A stretch of DNA of 64,000 nucleotides from the NCBI GenBank assembly GCA_002305545.1, contig DBRG01000017.1:62001-126000 (forward strand), read 5' to 3'. A model generated the notes under the pieces. The model was not told where the DNA came from, made no database searches, and saw only the letters and a list, made by a program, of their open reading frames with translations. Position numbers and translations under genes: made by a program. This document shows, one piece after another, positions 15,834-24,275 of this stretch (the stretch's first letter is position 1; the number at the start of each line of letters is the position of its first letter). This stretch comes from Bacteroidales bacterium UBA1374. Its GTDB lineage: Bacteria > Bacteroidota > Bacteroidia > Bacteroidales > UBA932.

Positions 15834-17635
15834 AATCCCAACTCTTTTTGGTAACCGAGTAATGTTTCCAGCACATTGCTGCGGATGCTGATGAAATGAT
15901 CGATCCCCTCTTTCATAAGGGCTTCTTTACAGGGCGGGTCCCCGGCCACGGTAAGGATGGTTCCGGGATCCAGGGAACGGGCAATGAGTGGTACCGTCTG
16001 TTCGTATTCATCATCGGATGAACAGGCAACTACAATTCGTGCCCCGGATTTACGGGCTGCCTGTATGCCTTCTTCCACCGTTGCAAACCGGTTGTTGTCC
16101 AGGATCCTGAACCCGGCTATTCCAAAAAAATTTGCCGAGAACTGGGCCCTGGCGCGGCACATGGCCAGATTTCCGAAAGTGAGCAGAAATACAGCTGGTG
16201 TTTCAGGGGCCTTTTCGGTACGCAGGCGCATCATTTCAAAACCGGTCGCGGCGCGCATCCACTCTTCTTCCCCGGACAGTGTCAATCCGGCAGGTGCTTT
16301 TCCCCTGGCATCGGGATACTGATTGATCCCCACAAGAATTTCCCTGCGTTGAGCCAGGTTCTGCAAACGACGTTCTCTTGTGCTTTTCACCGTTTCCCTG
16401 AACCTGTCACAGGTATGGGGATCTGAAAAACCTCCGGTCTTGAGGATCTCCCGGTACACTTTGCGGGATTCATTGAGGACGGAATCGGTCAGGTTTTCAA
16501 TATAATAAGATCCGGCAGCCGGGTCGGTAACCTGGTCAAAACATGCTTCTTCCCTGAGAATGATCTGGATGTTCCTGGCCAGGCGGTAACCCTGTTCGCT
16601 TCCCCCGGCCACTACCCCGTCAAAGGGCAGCACTTCCAGGGAATCCACCCCTGCCAGGGCGGCAGACATGGCCTGGGTCGTGCCACGCAGCAGGTTTACA
16701 TACATATCGTAAGCTGTCTGGCTCCAGGTACCTGAGGTGGCATGTACGGCAATTTTTGAATTGCTTATCTCGTCCCAGAAAACCCTGGCTGCACGGAATT
16801 TGGCCATCTCAAGAAAGTAATGGGTTCCTATGCCCATATGGAAATGTATGGACCGTGCAGCAATTTCCGGGGACAATCCCCTAGATGTCAATATCCTGAT
16901 GTACTCGTACCCCATGGCTATTGCAAAGGCAAGTTCCAGTACAACTCCCGAACCCTGGTTTTGAATCCGGGATCCCGGTATGCCCACCAGGCGGACCCGG
17001 GGATAATCCCGGCAGGTTTCAATCAATCCTGTAAGCACTTCAAAGTCTTCCGTTTGTGGCATACTTCCGGCAAAGAATGCATCTCCTGCGGGATCAAATC
17101 CAAAACGTGCCCTGACCTGGTCCGGAGGGGTTCCCGTGATACGCACGTGTTCCAGAAAAGCATGCAGCGTGCCCGTCTTTTTGCAGGATACGCCCTCAAA
17201 GGCAACTTCTATGGCAGGAAGAAATACTCCCTTTAGCAGGGTCTTCATCTCCTGATACGTGAGTTCCTGTTCCTGCTCCAGTACAAAGCCAACAGATTCC
17301 ACGCCCCTGTCCAGGGCTTCCAGCACGCGGGCATTTACCCGGGAGAGTGAATCTTTGAGAGAAAATCCCTGCCTGATGAGCCAGGCGTTGTCCGGCCTGG
17401 TTCCCCTCAAATACGGTTTTTGACCGGGAAGTGAATCCAGGTTAGGGATCCCTTTCAGATCTTCTTCCCTGTAATAGGGCCTTACCCTGAATCCGTCGGT
17501 CGTTTTCCAGACCAGTTTCTTTTCGTAATCCGCTCCTTTAAGGTCAAGCCGGATCTGTTCCTCCCATTGTTGCGTGGGGACCGGTGGAAACTCCTTGAAT
17601 AATTTATCTGTCATAAATATGGATTGTATATGCAT
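15830..17635 (-). CDS. mutA: Methylmalonyl-CoA mutase small subunit
   Basis: Non-catalytic partner of MutB in the heterodimeric mutase. The 601-residue chain has the mutase barrel (GIPGSRIQNQGSGVVLELAF; HFHMGIGTHYFLEMAKFRAA) and a degenerate B12-like C-terminal domain in which DxHxxG is absent, as expected for this subunit. The ATG at 17635 is chosen because it overlaps the hutU stop (TGATG); a second Met seven codons in (17614) is also possible. The stop overlaps the mutB start (TTATGA), so expression of the three genes appears coupled. Confidence 0.94.
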   Translation of the reverse strand: MHIQSIFMTDKLFKEFPPVPTQQWEEQIRLDLKGADYEKKLVWKTTDGFRVRPYYREEDLKGIPNLDSLPGQKPYLRGTRPDNAWLIRQGFSLKDSLSRVNARVLEALDRGVESVGFVLEQEQELTYQEMKTLLKGVFLPAIEVAFEGVSCKKTGTLHAFLEHVRITGTPPDQVRARFGFDPAGDAFFAGSMPQTEDFEVLTGLIETCRDYPRVRLVGIPGSRIQNQGSGVVLELAFAIAMGYEYIRILTSRGLSPEIAARSIHFHMGIGTHYFLEMAKFRAARVFWDEISNSKIAVHATSGTWSQTAYDMYVNLLRGTTQAMSAALAGVDSLEVLPFDGVVAGGSEQGYRLARNIQIILREEACFDQVTDPAAGSYYIENLTDSVLNESRKVYREILKTGGFSDPHTCDRFRETVKSTRERRLQNLAQRREILVGINQYPDARGKAPAGLTLSGEEEWMRAATGFEMMRLRTEKAPETPAVFLLTFGNLAMCRARAQFSANFFGIAGFRILDNNRFATVEEGIQAARKSGARIVVACSSDDEYEQTVPLIARSLDPGTILTVAGDPPCKEALMKEGIDHFISIRSNVLETLLGYQKELGL

Positions 17636-19611
17636 CAGTCAAGAACATCTAGTACAGCAGGATCTGCCAGGGATGGTACCGTAACCCTGAGAAGGGGTTC
17701 TTCTTCCATCGCCCGTCTCAGGGCCGAGAGGGCCCCCGGGTTCCTGGCCCAGGCACGTCTGGCAATACCGTTGTTCACATCCCAGAAGAGCATGCTTTTT
17801 ATGCGCCTGTCGGCGTCATGACTTCCGTCAATAACCAGTCCGAAACCGCCGTTGATCGCTTCCCCCCAGCCCACGCCTCCCCCGTTGTGCAGCGACACCC
17901 AGGTAGCGCCGCGGAAAGCATCCCCGATCACATTGTGTACAGCCATGTCTGCCGTAAGTGATGATCCGTCGTATATGTTGGAGGTTTCCCTGAAGGGGGA
18001 GTCGGTTCCCGACACATCGTGATGGTCCCTGCCCAGGACAATGGGTCCCCTGATACGGCCTTCCCTGATGGCACGGTTCAGTTCAAGGGCTATGCGTACA
18101 CGCCCTTTGGCATCGGCATATAATATGCGTGCCTGAGAGCCTACCACCAGGTTGTTCCTGTGGGCATGCAGGATCCAGTGGAGGTTGTCCTCCAGCTGGC
18201 CGCAGATATCTGCGGGAGCTTCCCTGAGCAAATCTTCCAGCACAAGGGCTGCAATCCTGTCGGTTTCAAGCAGGTCCTCTTCCAGGGAAGAGGTACATAC
18301 CCACCGGAAAGGGCCAAAGCCGTAATCAAAGAACAAGGGTCCCATGATGTCCTGTACATAGGAAGGATAGCGGAATTTCCCGTTATCAAGTGTGATATCC
18401 GCCCCTGACCGTGATGCTTCAAGCAGGAACGCATTGCCGTAATCAAAGAAATACATGCCCCGTGAAGCCAGTGTGTTAATGGCTTTTACCTGGCGCCTGA
18501 GGCTCAGGCGGACAGCTTCTTCAAAACGTCCGGGGTCCCGGGCTATCATTTCCCTGGATTCCTCCAGGGAATAACCTGCCGGGTAATATCCTCCTGAGTA
18601 TGGGTTGTGCAGGCTGGTCTGATCTGATCCCAGCTCTACCTGAATCCCTTCCTTTGCCAGGTGTTCCCAAAGATCCACCACATTCCCCTGGTAAGCGAGC
18701 GAAACAGCCTCTCTCCCCTTCTTAGCCTCGAGGATGCGGACTGTCAGCAATTCAAGGTTGTCGAACACTTCATCTACCCACCCCTGTTCATACCTTTTGG
18801 CGGTTGCCCGGGGATCAATCTCGGCAATCACCCCTACAACACCGGCTATCCTGGCAGCTTTGGGCTGTGCTCCCGACATCCCTCCCAGACCGCTGGAAAC
18901 AAACAGCACAGAGTCTGTGTTCCCCTGCATGCGCTTCCTGGCGGCATTCATTATGGTTATGGTCGTACCATGCACAATCCCCTGCGGTCCGATATACATG
19001 AATGAACCGGCAGTCATCTGTCCGTATTGTGAAACGCCCAGCGCGTTCAGTTTTTCCCAGTGATCCCTTGAGGAATAATTGGGAATGACCATCCCGTTGG
19101 TTATCACCAGGCGTGGTGACTCTTTTGATGAAGGGAAAAGTCCCAGCGGATGGCCCGAATACAGAACAAGGGTCTGCTGGTCGGTCATCTGTGACAGATA
19201 ATGCATGCAAAGGTGGTACTGGGCCCAGTTCTGAAAAACCGCCCCGTTCCCGCCATAGGTGATCAGTTCGTGAGGGTGCTGGGCAACAGCCGCATCCAGG
19301 TTGTTGTTGATCATGAGCATGATGGCCGCCGCCTGGGGGCATTTAGCCGGATAATCTTCCAGCCTGCCCGCAGTAATGGGCTCCTGAGGGCGGTACCGAT
19401 ACATGTAAATCCGGCCGTATTGCTTAAGTTCACGGGCAAATCCGGGGGCCAGTTCTGCGTGCTGTGAGGCAGGAAAATAGCGCAACGCGTTGGCCAGCGC
19501 AAGCCTTTTTTCTTCCCGCGAAAGGATGTCTTTTCTTACCGGTGCATGGTTTACACTTTCATCCAGAGGGTTTTCCGGCGGAATCTGTGAAGGAATGCCT
19601 TCATTGATCAT
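17635..19611 (-). CDS. hutU: Urocanate hydratase
   Basis: Second step of histidine degradation: urocanate to imidazolonepropionate, using tightly bound NAD+. The 658-residue protein matches the family through ITYGGNGAVFQNWAQY, LYSGHPLGLFPS, SSGLGGMSGAQPKAA and LGRDHHDVSGTDSPFRE. It is about 100 residues longer than the proteobacterial enzyme, a length I associate with the Bacteroidota form. The ATG at 19611 is preferred over a TTG two codons upstream. No other hut gene is in the window; instead the stop codon overlaps the start of mutA, an unusual partnership that would link histidine breakdown to propionyl metabolism. A -7 box lies 31 bases upstream. Confidence 0.93.
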   Translation of the reverse strand: MINEGIPSQIPPENPLDESVNHAPVRKDILSREEKRLALANALRYFPASQHAELAPGFARELKQYGRIYMYRYRPQEPITAGRLEDYPAKCPQAAAIMLMINNNLDAAVAQHPHELITYGGNGAVFQNWAQYHLCMHYLSQMTDQQTLVLYSGHPLGLFPSSKESPRLVITNGMVIPNYSSRDHWEKLNALGVSQYGQMTAGSFMYIGPQGIVHGTTITIMNAARKRMQGNTDSVLFVSSGLGGMSGAQPKAARIAGVVGVIAEIDPRATAKRYEQGWVDEVFDNLELLTVRILEAKKGREAVSLAYQGNVVDLWEHLAKEGIQVELGSDQTSLHNPYSGGYYPAGYSLEESREMIARDPGRFEEAVRLSLRRQVKAINTLASRGMYFFDYGNAFLLEASRSGADITLDNGKFRYPSYVQDIMGPLFFDYGFGPFRWVCTSSLEEDLLETDRIAALVLEDLLREAPADICGQLEDNLHWILHAHRNNLVVGSQARILYADAKGRVRIALELNRAIREGRIRGPIVLGRDHHDVSGTDSPFRETSNIYDGSSLTADMAVHNVIGDAFRGATWVSLHNGGGVGWGEAINGGFGLVIDGSHDADRRIKSMLFWDVNNGIARRAWARNPGALSALRRAMEEEPLLRVTVPSLADPAVLDVLD

Positions 19612-19642
19612 AATCAAATTGAAATTTTCAGAAATTAACTTA

Positions 19643-19650
19643 CAAATATA
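19643..19650 (-). promoter_or_regulatory. Predicted -7 box for hutU-mutA-mutB
   Basis: Minus-strand TATATTTG matches TAnnTTTG, 31 bases before the hutU ATG. No clear -33 element was seen. Confidence 0.45.
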
Positions 19651-19682
19651 CAGTTTACGCTTTGATTTTCCATTTTTTTGTC

Positions 19683-19690
19683 TACTTTTG
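19683..19690 (+). promoter_or_regulatory. Predicted -7 box for rpsU
   Basis: TACTTTTG matches TAnnTTTG, 31 bases before the rpsU ATG. The resulting leader of about 25 bases contains the strong Shine-Dalgarno sequence. Confidence 0.5.
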
Positions 19691-19703
19691 CACCCCGTAA
19701 CAA

Positions 19704-19712
19704 AAGGAGGTG
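19704..19712 (+). promoter_or_regulatory. Strong Shine-Dalgarno sequence of rpsU
   Basis: AAGGAGGTG precedes the ATG at 19722, with ten bases after GGAGGT. Nearly all other genes in the window lack such a site. In Flavobacterium johnsoniae the ribosome hides its anti-SD tail using bS21, and rpsU keeps a strong SD for autoregulation; the same arrangement is visible here. It also decides the start: ATG 19722 rather than the in-frame GTG at 19710, which is inside the SD. Confidence 0.85.
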
Positions 19713-19721
19713 TCTGTAAAT

Positions 19722-19913
19722 ATGATTATTGTACCAGTTAAGGAAGGCGAAAACATAGAACGTGCGTTAAAAAAATTCAAACGTAAATTTGAAAAAACCG
19801 GGATAGTGCGTGAACTCAGAAGCCGCCAGACCTTTTCCAAACCCTCCGTTACTAACAGAGATCAGAAAAAGAAAGCCGTATACAAACAAAGGTTACAGAA
19901 TAACGAGGAATAA
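19722..19913 (+). CDS. rpsU: 30S ribosomal protein bS21
   Basis: Small basic protein on the 30S platform near the 3' end of 16S rRNA. The 63 residues begin MIIVPVKEGENIERALKKFK, the standard bS21 N-terminus, and end in a Lys/Arg-rich helix containing Tyr54. Flavobacterial structures place the C-terminal part of bS21 against the anti-SD tail. The gene has its own -7 box and strong SD. Its stop codon lies across the loop of an intrinsic terminator, so it should be expressed mainly as a single-gene message; xerC and hpf follow. Confidence 0.95.
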   Translation: MIIVPVKEGENIERALKKFKRKFEKTGIVRELRSRQTFSKPSVTNRDQKKKAVYKQRLQNNEE

Positions 19914-19928
19914 TCCTCGTTTTTTTTT
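19902..19928 (+). terminator. Intrinsic terminator overlapping the rpsU stop
   Basis: AACGAGGA and TCCTCGTT form an 8-bp perfect stem with loop ATAA, followed by a run of nine T. The rpsU TAA begins in the loop, so a terminating ribosome would cover the hairpin. The T run merges into the -7 box of xerC. Confidence 0.85.
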
Positions 19929-19935
19929 ATATTTG
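19928..19935 (+). promoter_or_regulatory. Predicted -7 box for xerC
   Basis: TATATTTG matches TAnnTTTG and ends six bases before the xerC ATG at 19942, predicting a leaderless or nearly leaderless transcript. It abuts the T run of the rpsU terminator. Confidence 0.5.
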
Positions 19936-19941
19936 TATACG

Positions 19942-20802
19942 ATGGAAAGAAGTGATTTCATAGACTTCCTGAGGGTTCAAAAGCGCTATTCTATAAGAAC
20001 CCAAGCCATATACAATCACGCTATTACAGATTTTTACCACTTCATGGACTTCCGGGAGGAAGACAATCCCATGAAACAAGTGGCATTAACCGACCTCAGG
20101 GCATACACCGGTTCGCTCCTGGAACAGGGCCTGAGTCCTGCCACTGTATACCAACGGCTCTCTGCGCTTAGTTCTTATTGCAATTACCTGGTCAAAAAAG
20201 AGAAAATCCGGGACAATCCCCTGAAACTGCTGGTCCGCCCGAAGAAAGGAAGCCGGATCCCTGAGTTTTACCCCGAGGCCAGGATCAACAACCTGATTGA
20301 CAGCCGCGTATCATTCCCAACCCCGGTTTCTATGATGATACATCTGCTTTATGCCACGGGTATCCGGCGAGCAGAGCTTGCGGGCATTCGCATGGAAGAT
20401 CTTGATTTTTACCGGTCTTTGCTTCGTGTCCGGGGAAAGGGAAACAAAGAACGGGATGTACCCATGAGCCAGGGTTTGGTCCGGGATTTGCAGCAATTTA
20501 TAGCCGATAGAAACGTGGACTCGCCCTGGCTGTTCTGCCGTAAAAACGGAGAACCCATGGCCCTTACAACAATCAGTAAAATGGTACACAGGGAATTGTC
20601 AGGAGAGCCCGGCTTTACCGGGAAGAAAAGCCCCCACGTTTTGAGGCATTCCCTGGCGACTCACTTATTGAACCGCGGAGCAGACCTGAACAGCATCAAG
20701 GAGCTGCTTGGCCATGATTCACTGGCCGCAACCCAGGTTTACACACACAATTCATTTGAAACACTCAAAAAAGCCTATAAAAAAGCACACCCAAGGGCTT
20801 AA
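19942..20802 (+). CDS. xerC: XerC/XerD-type tyrosine recombinase
   Basis: Site-specific recombinase, probably for chromosome dimer resolution. The 286-residue protein has an N-terminal SAM-like core-binding domain (about 1-90) and a catalytic domain with Arg in ATGIRRAELAG, Lys in RGKGNKERDVP, HVLRHSLATHLL (H-x-x-R), LLGHDSL and the nucleophile Tyr in TQVYTH. ATG 19942 gives the usual Xer length; upstream in-frame starts would run back through rpsU. Its place between rpsU and hpf is a conserved housekeeping context, so I do not read it as a mobile-element integrase. It may be XerC or XerD. Confidence 0.9.
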   Translation: MERSDFIDFLRVQKRYSIRTQAIYNHAITDFYHFMDFREEDNPMKQVALTDLRAYTGSLLEQGLSPATVYQRLSALSSYCNYLVKKEKIRDNPLKLLVRPKKGSRIPEFYPEARINNLIDSRVSFPTPVSMMIHLLYATGIRRAELAGIRMEDLDFYRSLLRVRGKGNKERDVPMSQGLVRDLQQFIADRNVDSPWLFCRKNGEPMALTTISKMVHRELSGEPGFTGKKSPHVLRHSLATHLLNRGADLNSIKELLGHDSLAATQVYTHNSFETLKKAYKKAHPRA

Positions 20803-20837
20803 AAACCCCTGGAGACAATAATATTAACAATAAAAAT

Positions 20838-20843
20838 GGAGGT
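20838..20843 (+). promoter_or_regulatory. Shine-Dalgarno sequence of hpf
   Basis: GGAGGT lies five bases before the ATG at 20849. It is the only other perfect six-base SD I noticed at a start in this window besides rpsU. Confidence 0.75.
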
Positions 20844-20848
20844 ACATC

Positions 20849-21142
20849 ATGGACATTAGAGTTGAATCCGTAAAATTTGATGCCGACAGGAAACTGTTGG
20901 ATTTCATTGACGAAAAAGTGGGAAAACTGGATCGGTTCTTTGATGCCATCATTGGGATTGAGGTTACCCTTTCCCTGGTCCCTGGTCACGACAATAAAAA
21001 AGCAACCATACGTGTCAAGGTCCCCGGAAATGAACTTATTGCGGAACGAACTTGTCCTACCTTTGAAGAAGCAATCGCTACAGGTGTGGATATACTGAAA
21101 GAAAACCTGGTAAAAACAAAACAGAAAATGCGCGGCGCCTGA
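20849..21142 (+). CDS. hpf: Ribosome hibernation-promoting factor (HPF/YfiA, short type)
   Basis: Binds the 30S decoding region in stationary phase and inactivates ribosomes. The 97-residue protein has the HPF/YfiA alpha-beta fold: IRVESVKFDADRKLLDFI, KKATIRVKVPGNELIAE and the helix CPTFEEAIATGVDILKENL. It lacks the C-terminal extension of long HPF. The gene follows xerC by 46 bases and carries a perfect SD, in contrast to its neighbours. It ends five bases from the convergent atpG. Confidence 0.92.
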   Translation: MDIRVESVKFDADRKLLDFIDEKVGKLDRFFDAIIGIEVTLSLVPGHDNKKATIRVKVPGNELIAERTCPTFEEAIATGVDILKENLVKTKQKMRGA

Positions 21143-21147
21143 TCTCC

Positions 21148-22128
21148 TTAACTTACCGACCCGGACAAAATATCCAGAATTTCTGCCGTAATGGCTTGTT
21201 GCCTGCTTTTGTTGTAAAGCAGTGTCAGATCGCGGACAAGGTCCTGCGCGTTTTCAGATGCTGCCTTCATAGCTATTGTTCTGGCTGCATGTTCGGAAGC
21301 ATTGGCGTCCAATACTGCCCTGTATAACTGGAAACTAAGCACACGGGGCAGCAAGGCATCTATGAGTTCCTGCCTGGAAGGTTCTATGATATACCCCTCG
21401 TAGTATTCAGGGTCAAGCTCTGCCAGCGGGTATTCCTGCGGAATGATGGGGCCTTGCTTGCCCCTGATCTCACGGCCGAAGGATGGGTTCGTGCTCTTAA
21501 CCAGTTCAGATTGAAAAGGCAGGTAGGTATCTCTCTGGAGGATCTGCACAGACATGTTTTTGAAATGATAATAGATTAGCTCTGCCTTGTCTACAGTGCC
21601 CCTCATATACCCGATCTGCAGCCTGCGTGAAAGGCGTTCACATGTCAGTTCATCCGGATTTGCCATAAGGCTGACATAGCGGTCATCCACCGTACAACCT
21701 GTTTTCCGTGCCACGTCCAGCATTTTCATTCCTACCGGGTACAGGGTGATATTCTCACGGGGAAGTGCGGCGTATCCGTCCAGCATTTCAAGCAGTTTTT
21801 TTTCAATACTTGTATTGTAGGCCCCGCATAATCCCGTATCTGATGCGATAAAGATGATGGACACATGGTTTATTGGACGCGGAATGGCAAAAGGTGTCTG
21901 CCGGAGCACATACATTCCCCGGGGAAATCCGTGCTCGTACAGGTAACGCTCTTCGTGAATAAAGGTCAGTAGCATGTAATGCAGCCTTTCTTCATAAGGA
22001 AGCACATACCCCAGAGCGGTCTGTGCCTTGTGAAGTTTTGCCGAGGAAACCCGTTGCATGGCCTCGGTAATTTTTTGCGTCTTGCGAATGGAGCTGATTC
22101 TCCTTCTTATTTCACGTAATGCAGCCAT
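21148..22128 (-). CDS. atpG: ATP synthase F1 subunit gamma
   Basis: Central rotor shaft of F1. The 326-residue chain starts MAALREIRRRISSIRKTQKI and ends with the coiled-coil helix ASENAQDLVRDLTLLYNKSR, the two helices that form the shaft; ASDTGLCGAYN marks the Rossmann-like middle domain. It is about 35 residues longer than the E. coli subunit, the extra lying in the middle domain, as seen in related Bacteroidota. Last gene of the atp operon, three bases after atpA. Confidence 0.94.
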   Translation of the reverse strand: MAALREIRRRISSIRKTQKITEAMQRVSSAKLHKAQTALGYVLPYEERLHYMLLTFIHEERYLYEHGFPRGMYVLRQTPFAIPRPINHVSIIFIASDTGLCGAYNTSIEKKLLEMLDGYAALPRENITLYPVGMKMLDVARKTGCTVDDRYVSLMANPDELTCERLSRRLQIGYMRGTVDKAELIYYHFKNMSVQILQRDTYLPFQSELVKSTNPSFGREIRGKQGPIIPQEYPLAELDPEYYEGYIIEPSRQELIDALLPRVLSFQLYRAVLDANASEHAARTIAMKAASENAQDLVRDLTLLYNKSRQQAITAEILDILSGSVS

Positions 22129-22131
22129 AAT

Positions 22132-23706
22132 CTAGCCAGCCACTTGTTCTGCAACACTTTCAATGGCAGATGCTATCTGCGGGTTGATCTCTCCCCTGCC
22201 CAGCGGATCCAGTACGGATTCCTGGTGGTTAGTTTCTAGAATCCTCAGGAATTTCTCTTCAAAAACAGGAATCTTATCCAGGGTAACCCTTTCCAGCAAT
22301 CCGTGCGTACCGCAATACAGCAAGGCAATCTGCCTGGCAACTGGCAAGGGATGATATTGCTTCTGGACCAGGAGTTGTGAACTCTTCTGCCCCCTGTCCA
22401 GGAGTTTAAGTGTCATGGGGTCCATGTCTCCCCCAAAGCGTGAAAAGGATTCCAGTTCGCGGTACTGGGCCTGATCAATCTTCAATGTCCCGGCAATCTG
22501 CTTCATTGCCTTTAGCTGGGCATCACCTCCCACCCTGGAAACAGAAATGCCCACATTGATAGCCGGACGGTATCCCTGGTTGAAGAGATCTGTATCCAGA
22601 AAAATCTGCCCGTCTGTAATTGAGATTACATTGGTCGGGATATAGGCCGAGACGTCGCCTGCCTGTGTTTCAATAATGGGTAGTGCCGTCAGGGAACCGC
22701 CTCCCCTGACCTTGCCCCTGAGCGAGTCCGGAACGTCATTCATCTGAACAGCTACTTCGTCCTGGTCAATGATCTTGGCCGACCGCTCCAGCAACCTGGA
22801 GTGCAGGTAAAACACGTCTCCCGGATAAGCTTCCCTTCCCGAGGGTCTTCGCAGAATGAGTGAAACCTCCCTGTAGGATACCGCCTGTTTGGACAAGTCA
22901 TCAAACACCACCAGGGCGTGGCGACCGGTATCGCGGTAGTATTCTCCTATAGATGCTCCTGCAAAAGGAGCAAAATATTGCAATGCCGCAGGGTCTCCGG
23001 CTGTAGCAGAAACCACTACGGTATAATCCATGGCACCGTATTTTTCCAGTGTATTGACTATGGTGGCTACCGTAGATCCTTTTTGCCCTATGGCAACATA
23101 GATACAATAGACAGGGTCCCCGGCCAGAAAGTTGTTACGCTGGTTGATGATCGTATCCAGGGCGATCGCCGTTTTTCCAGTCTGCCTGTCACCTATGATC
23201 AGTTCCCGCTGCCCTCTGCCTATGGGAATCATGGCATCTATGGATTTGATCCCTGTCTGAAGGGGCTCCGATACCGGCTGACGGAAGATCACTCCCGGCG
23301 CTTTTCTTTCAAGGGGCATTTCAGTCACGGGACCAGGAATGGCTCCCCTCCCGTCCAGAGGATTGCCCAGGGGATCAATTACCCTTCCCATCATCTTCTC
23401 ACTCACAGGAATAGAGGCAATGGTCCCTGTCCTGCGAACCATGTCACCCTCCCGGACCTTACTGACAGGTCCGAGCAACACGGCCCCCACATTATCTTCT
23501 TCCAGGTTCATGACAATGGCTTTTATTCCATTGTCAAATTCCAGCAATTCATTGGCTCCTGCGTTGTACAGTCCGTATATGCGGACAACCCCGTCACTAA
23601 CCTGGAGCACGACCCCCTTTTCTTCATAAACCGGCCGGGAGTCCAGTCCTTCCAGCTGCATCCGCAATATTTCCGTTACTTCAGCTGGTTTTATCAAATC
23701 TGGCAT
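22132..23706 (-). CDS. atpA: ATP synthase F1 subunit alpha
   Basis: Non-catalytic nucleotide-binding subunit of the F1 hexamer. The 524 residues include the P-loop GDRQTGKTAIALD (about 171-183), YVAIGQKGSTVA, VFDDLSKQAVSYREVSLILR and the C-terminal helical bundle. Length and motifs are standard. It lies between atpH and atpG in the minus-strand operon. Confidence 0.97.
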   Translation of the reverse strand: MPDLIKPAEVTEILRMQLEGLDSRPVYEEKGVVLQVSDGVVRIYGLYNAGANELLEFDNGIKAIVMNLEEDNVGAVLLGPVSKVREGDMVRRTGTIASIPVSEKMMGRVIDPLGNPLDGRGAIPGPVTEMPLERKAPGVIFRQPVSEPLQTGIKSIDAMIPIGRGQRELIIGDRQTGKTAIALDTIINQRNNFLAGDPVYCIYVAIGQKGSTVATIVNTLEKYGAMDYTVVVSATAGDPAALQYFAPFAGASIGEYYRDTGRHALVVFDDLSKQAVSYREVSLILRRPSGREAYPGDVFYLHSRLLERSAKIIDQDEVAVQMNDVPDSLRGKVRGGGSLTALPIIETQAGDVSAYIPTNVISITDGQIFLDTDLFNQGYRPAINVGISVSRVGGDAQLKAMKQIAGTLKIDQAQYRELESFSRFGGDMDPMTLKLLDRGQKSSQLLVQKQYHPLPVARQIALLYCGTHGLLERVTLDKIPVFEEKFLRILETNHQESVLDPLGRGEINPQIASAIESVAEQVAG

Positions 23707-23713
23707 AGCATAC

Positions 23714-24271
23714 CTAATAAATATCCTTTAAACCATACGCTTTTCTTACTTCCCGTAAACGGGCCAGCAGCGAAGCGTCCCATACTTTCATTCCCACCCT
23801 GAGTGAGAATCCGCCAATCAGACCGGCATCCTGTTTTAATTCCAGCTCGACCTTCTGCGGATTGACCGGATCAAGGAAGCTTTTTATTCTCTCTGCCGTA
23901 GAATCATCCACGGGTACCACTGTGGTCAGCACACTATATGTTATCCCCTGCTGCAGGCGGTATTTGTCGACATAGCCGAGGCTGACGGAGCGGACGATAT
24001 ATTCCCTCCTCTGACGTAGGAGCAAATCCAGAAAGACTGACAGAACTTTCAGAGACTTTTCAGGCGCCCCTGGAAATAAGTCCAGGAACAGGGCCTTCCG
24101 GTCTTCATTGGAGATGATCCTGTTGCAGAAGGACCTTTCCAGATCCGGAATTTCTGAAAAACAAGCCGATATGCGTTTCATCATATCATACAGGTCACGA
24201 TCTGCCCCGCATGATGTTGCATACTGCAGCAAAGCCGCTGCATACCGGGATGCTATCACTCCTGTGTTCAT
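23714..24271 (-). CDS. atpH: ATP synthase F1 subunit delta
   Basis: Peripheral-stalk protein joining subunit b to the top of F1. The 185 residues start MNTGVIASRYAAALLQYA, the OSCP-type N-terminal helices, and end with the conserved region DAGLIGGFSLRVGMKVWDAS. It is four bases after atpF and seven before atpA. Confidence 0.93.
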   Translation of the reverse strand: MNTGVIASRYAAALLQYATSCGADRDLYDMMKRISACFSEIPDLERSFCNRIISNEDRKALFLDLFPGAPEKSLKVLSVFLDLLLRQRREYIVRSVSLGYVDKYRLQQGITYSVLTTVVPVDDSTAERIKSFLDPVNPQKVELELKQDAGLIGGFSLRVGMKVWDASLLARLREVRKAYGLKDIY

Positions 24272-24275
24272 ATCC

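Noticed and set aside
15830..19611. Frameshift or misannotated fusion among hutU, mutA and mutB
   Set aside because: Each frame is complete with correct family ends; the shared stop/start bases are clean TGATG and ATGA overlaps.
19810..19941. Upstream start giving xerC 44 extra residues
   Set aside because: The extension reads through rpsU in another frame; ATG 19942 gives the normal Xer length and has a promoter box just upstream.
19942..20802. Tyrosine recombinase as a sign of an integrated element
   Set aside because: Its neighbours are rpsU and hpf, no attachment repeats or phage genes flank it, and the context is a conserved housekeeping one.
22918..23802. A 294-codon open frame on the plus strand opposite atpA and atpH
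   Set aside because: It is the antisense shadow of well-conserved ATP synthase genes and shows no domain-like sequence.
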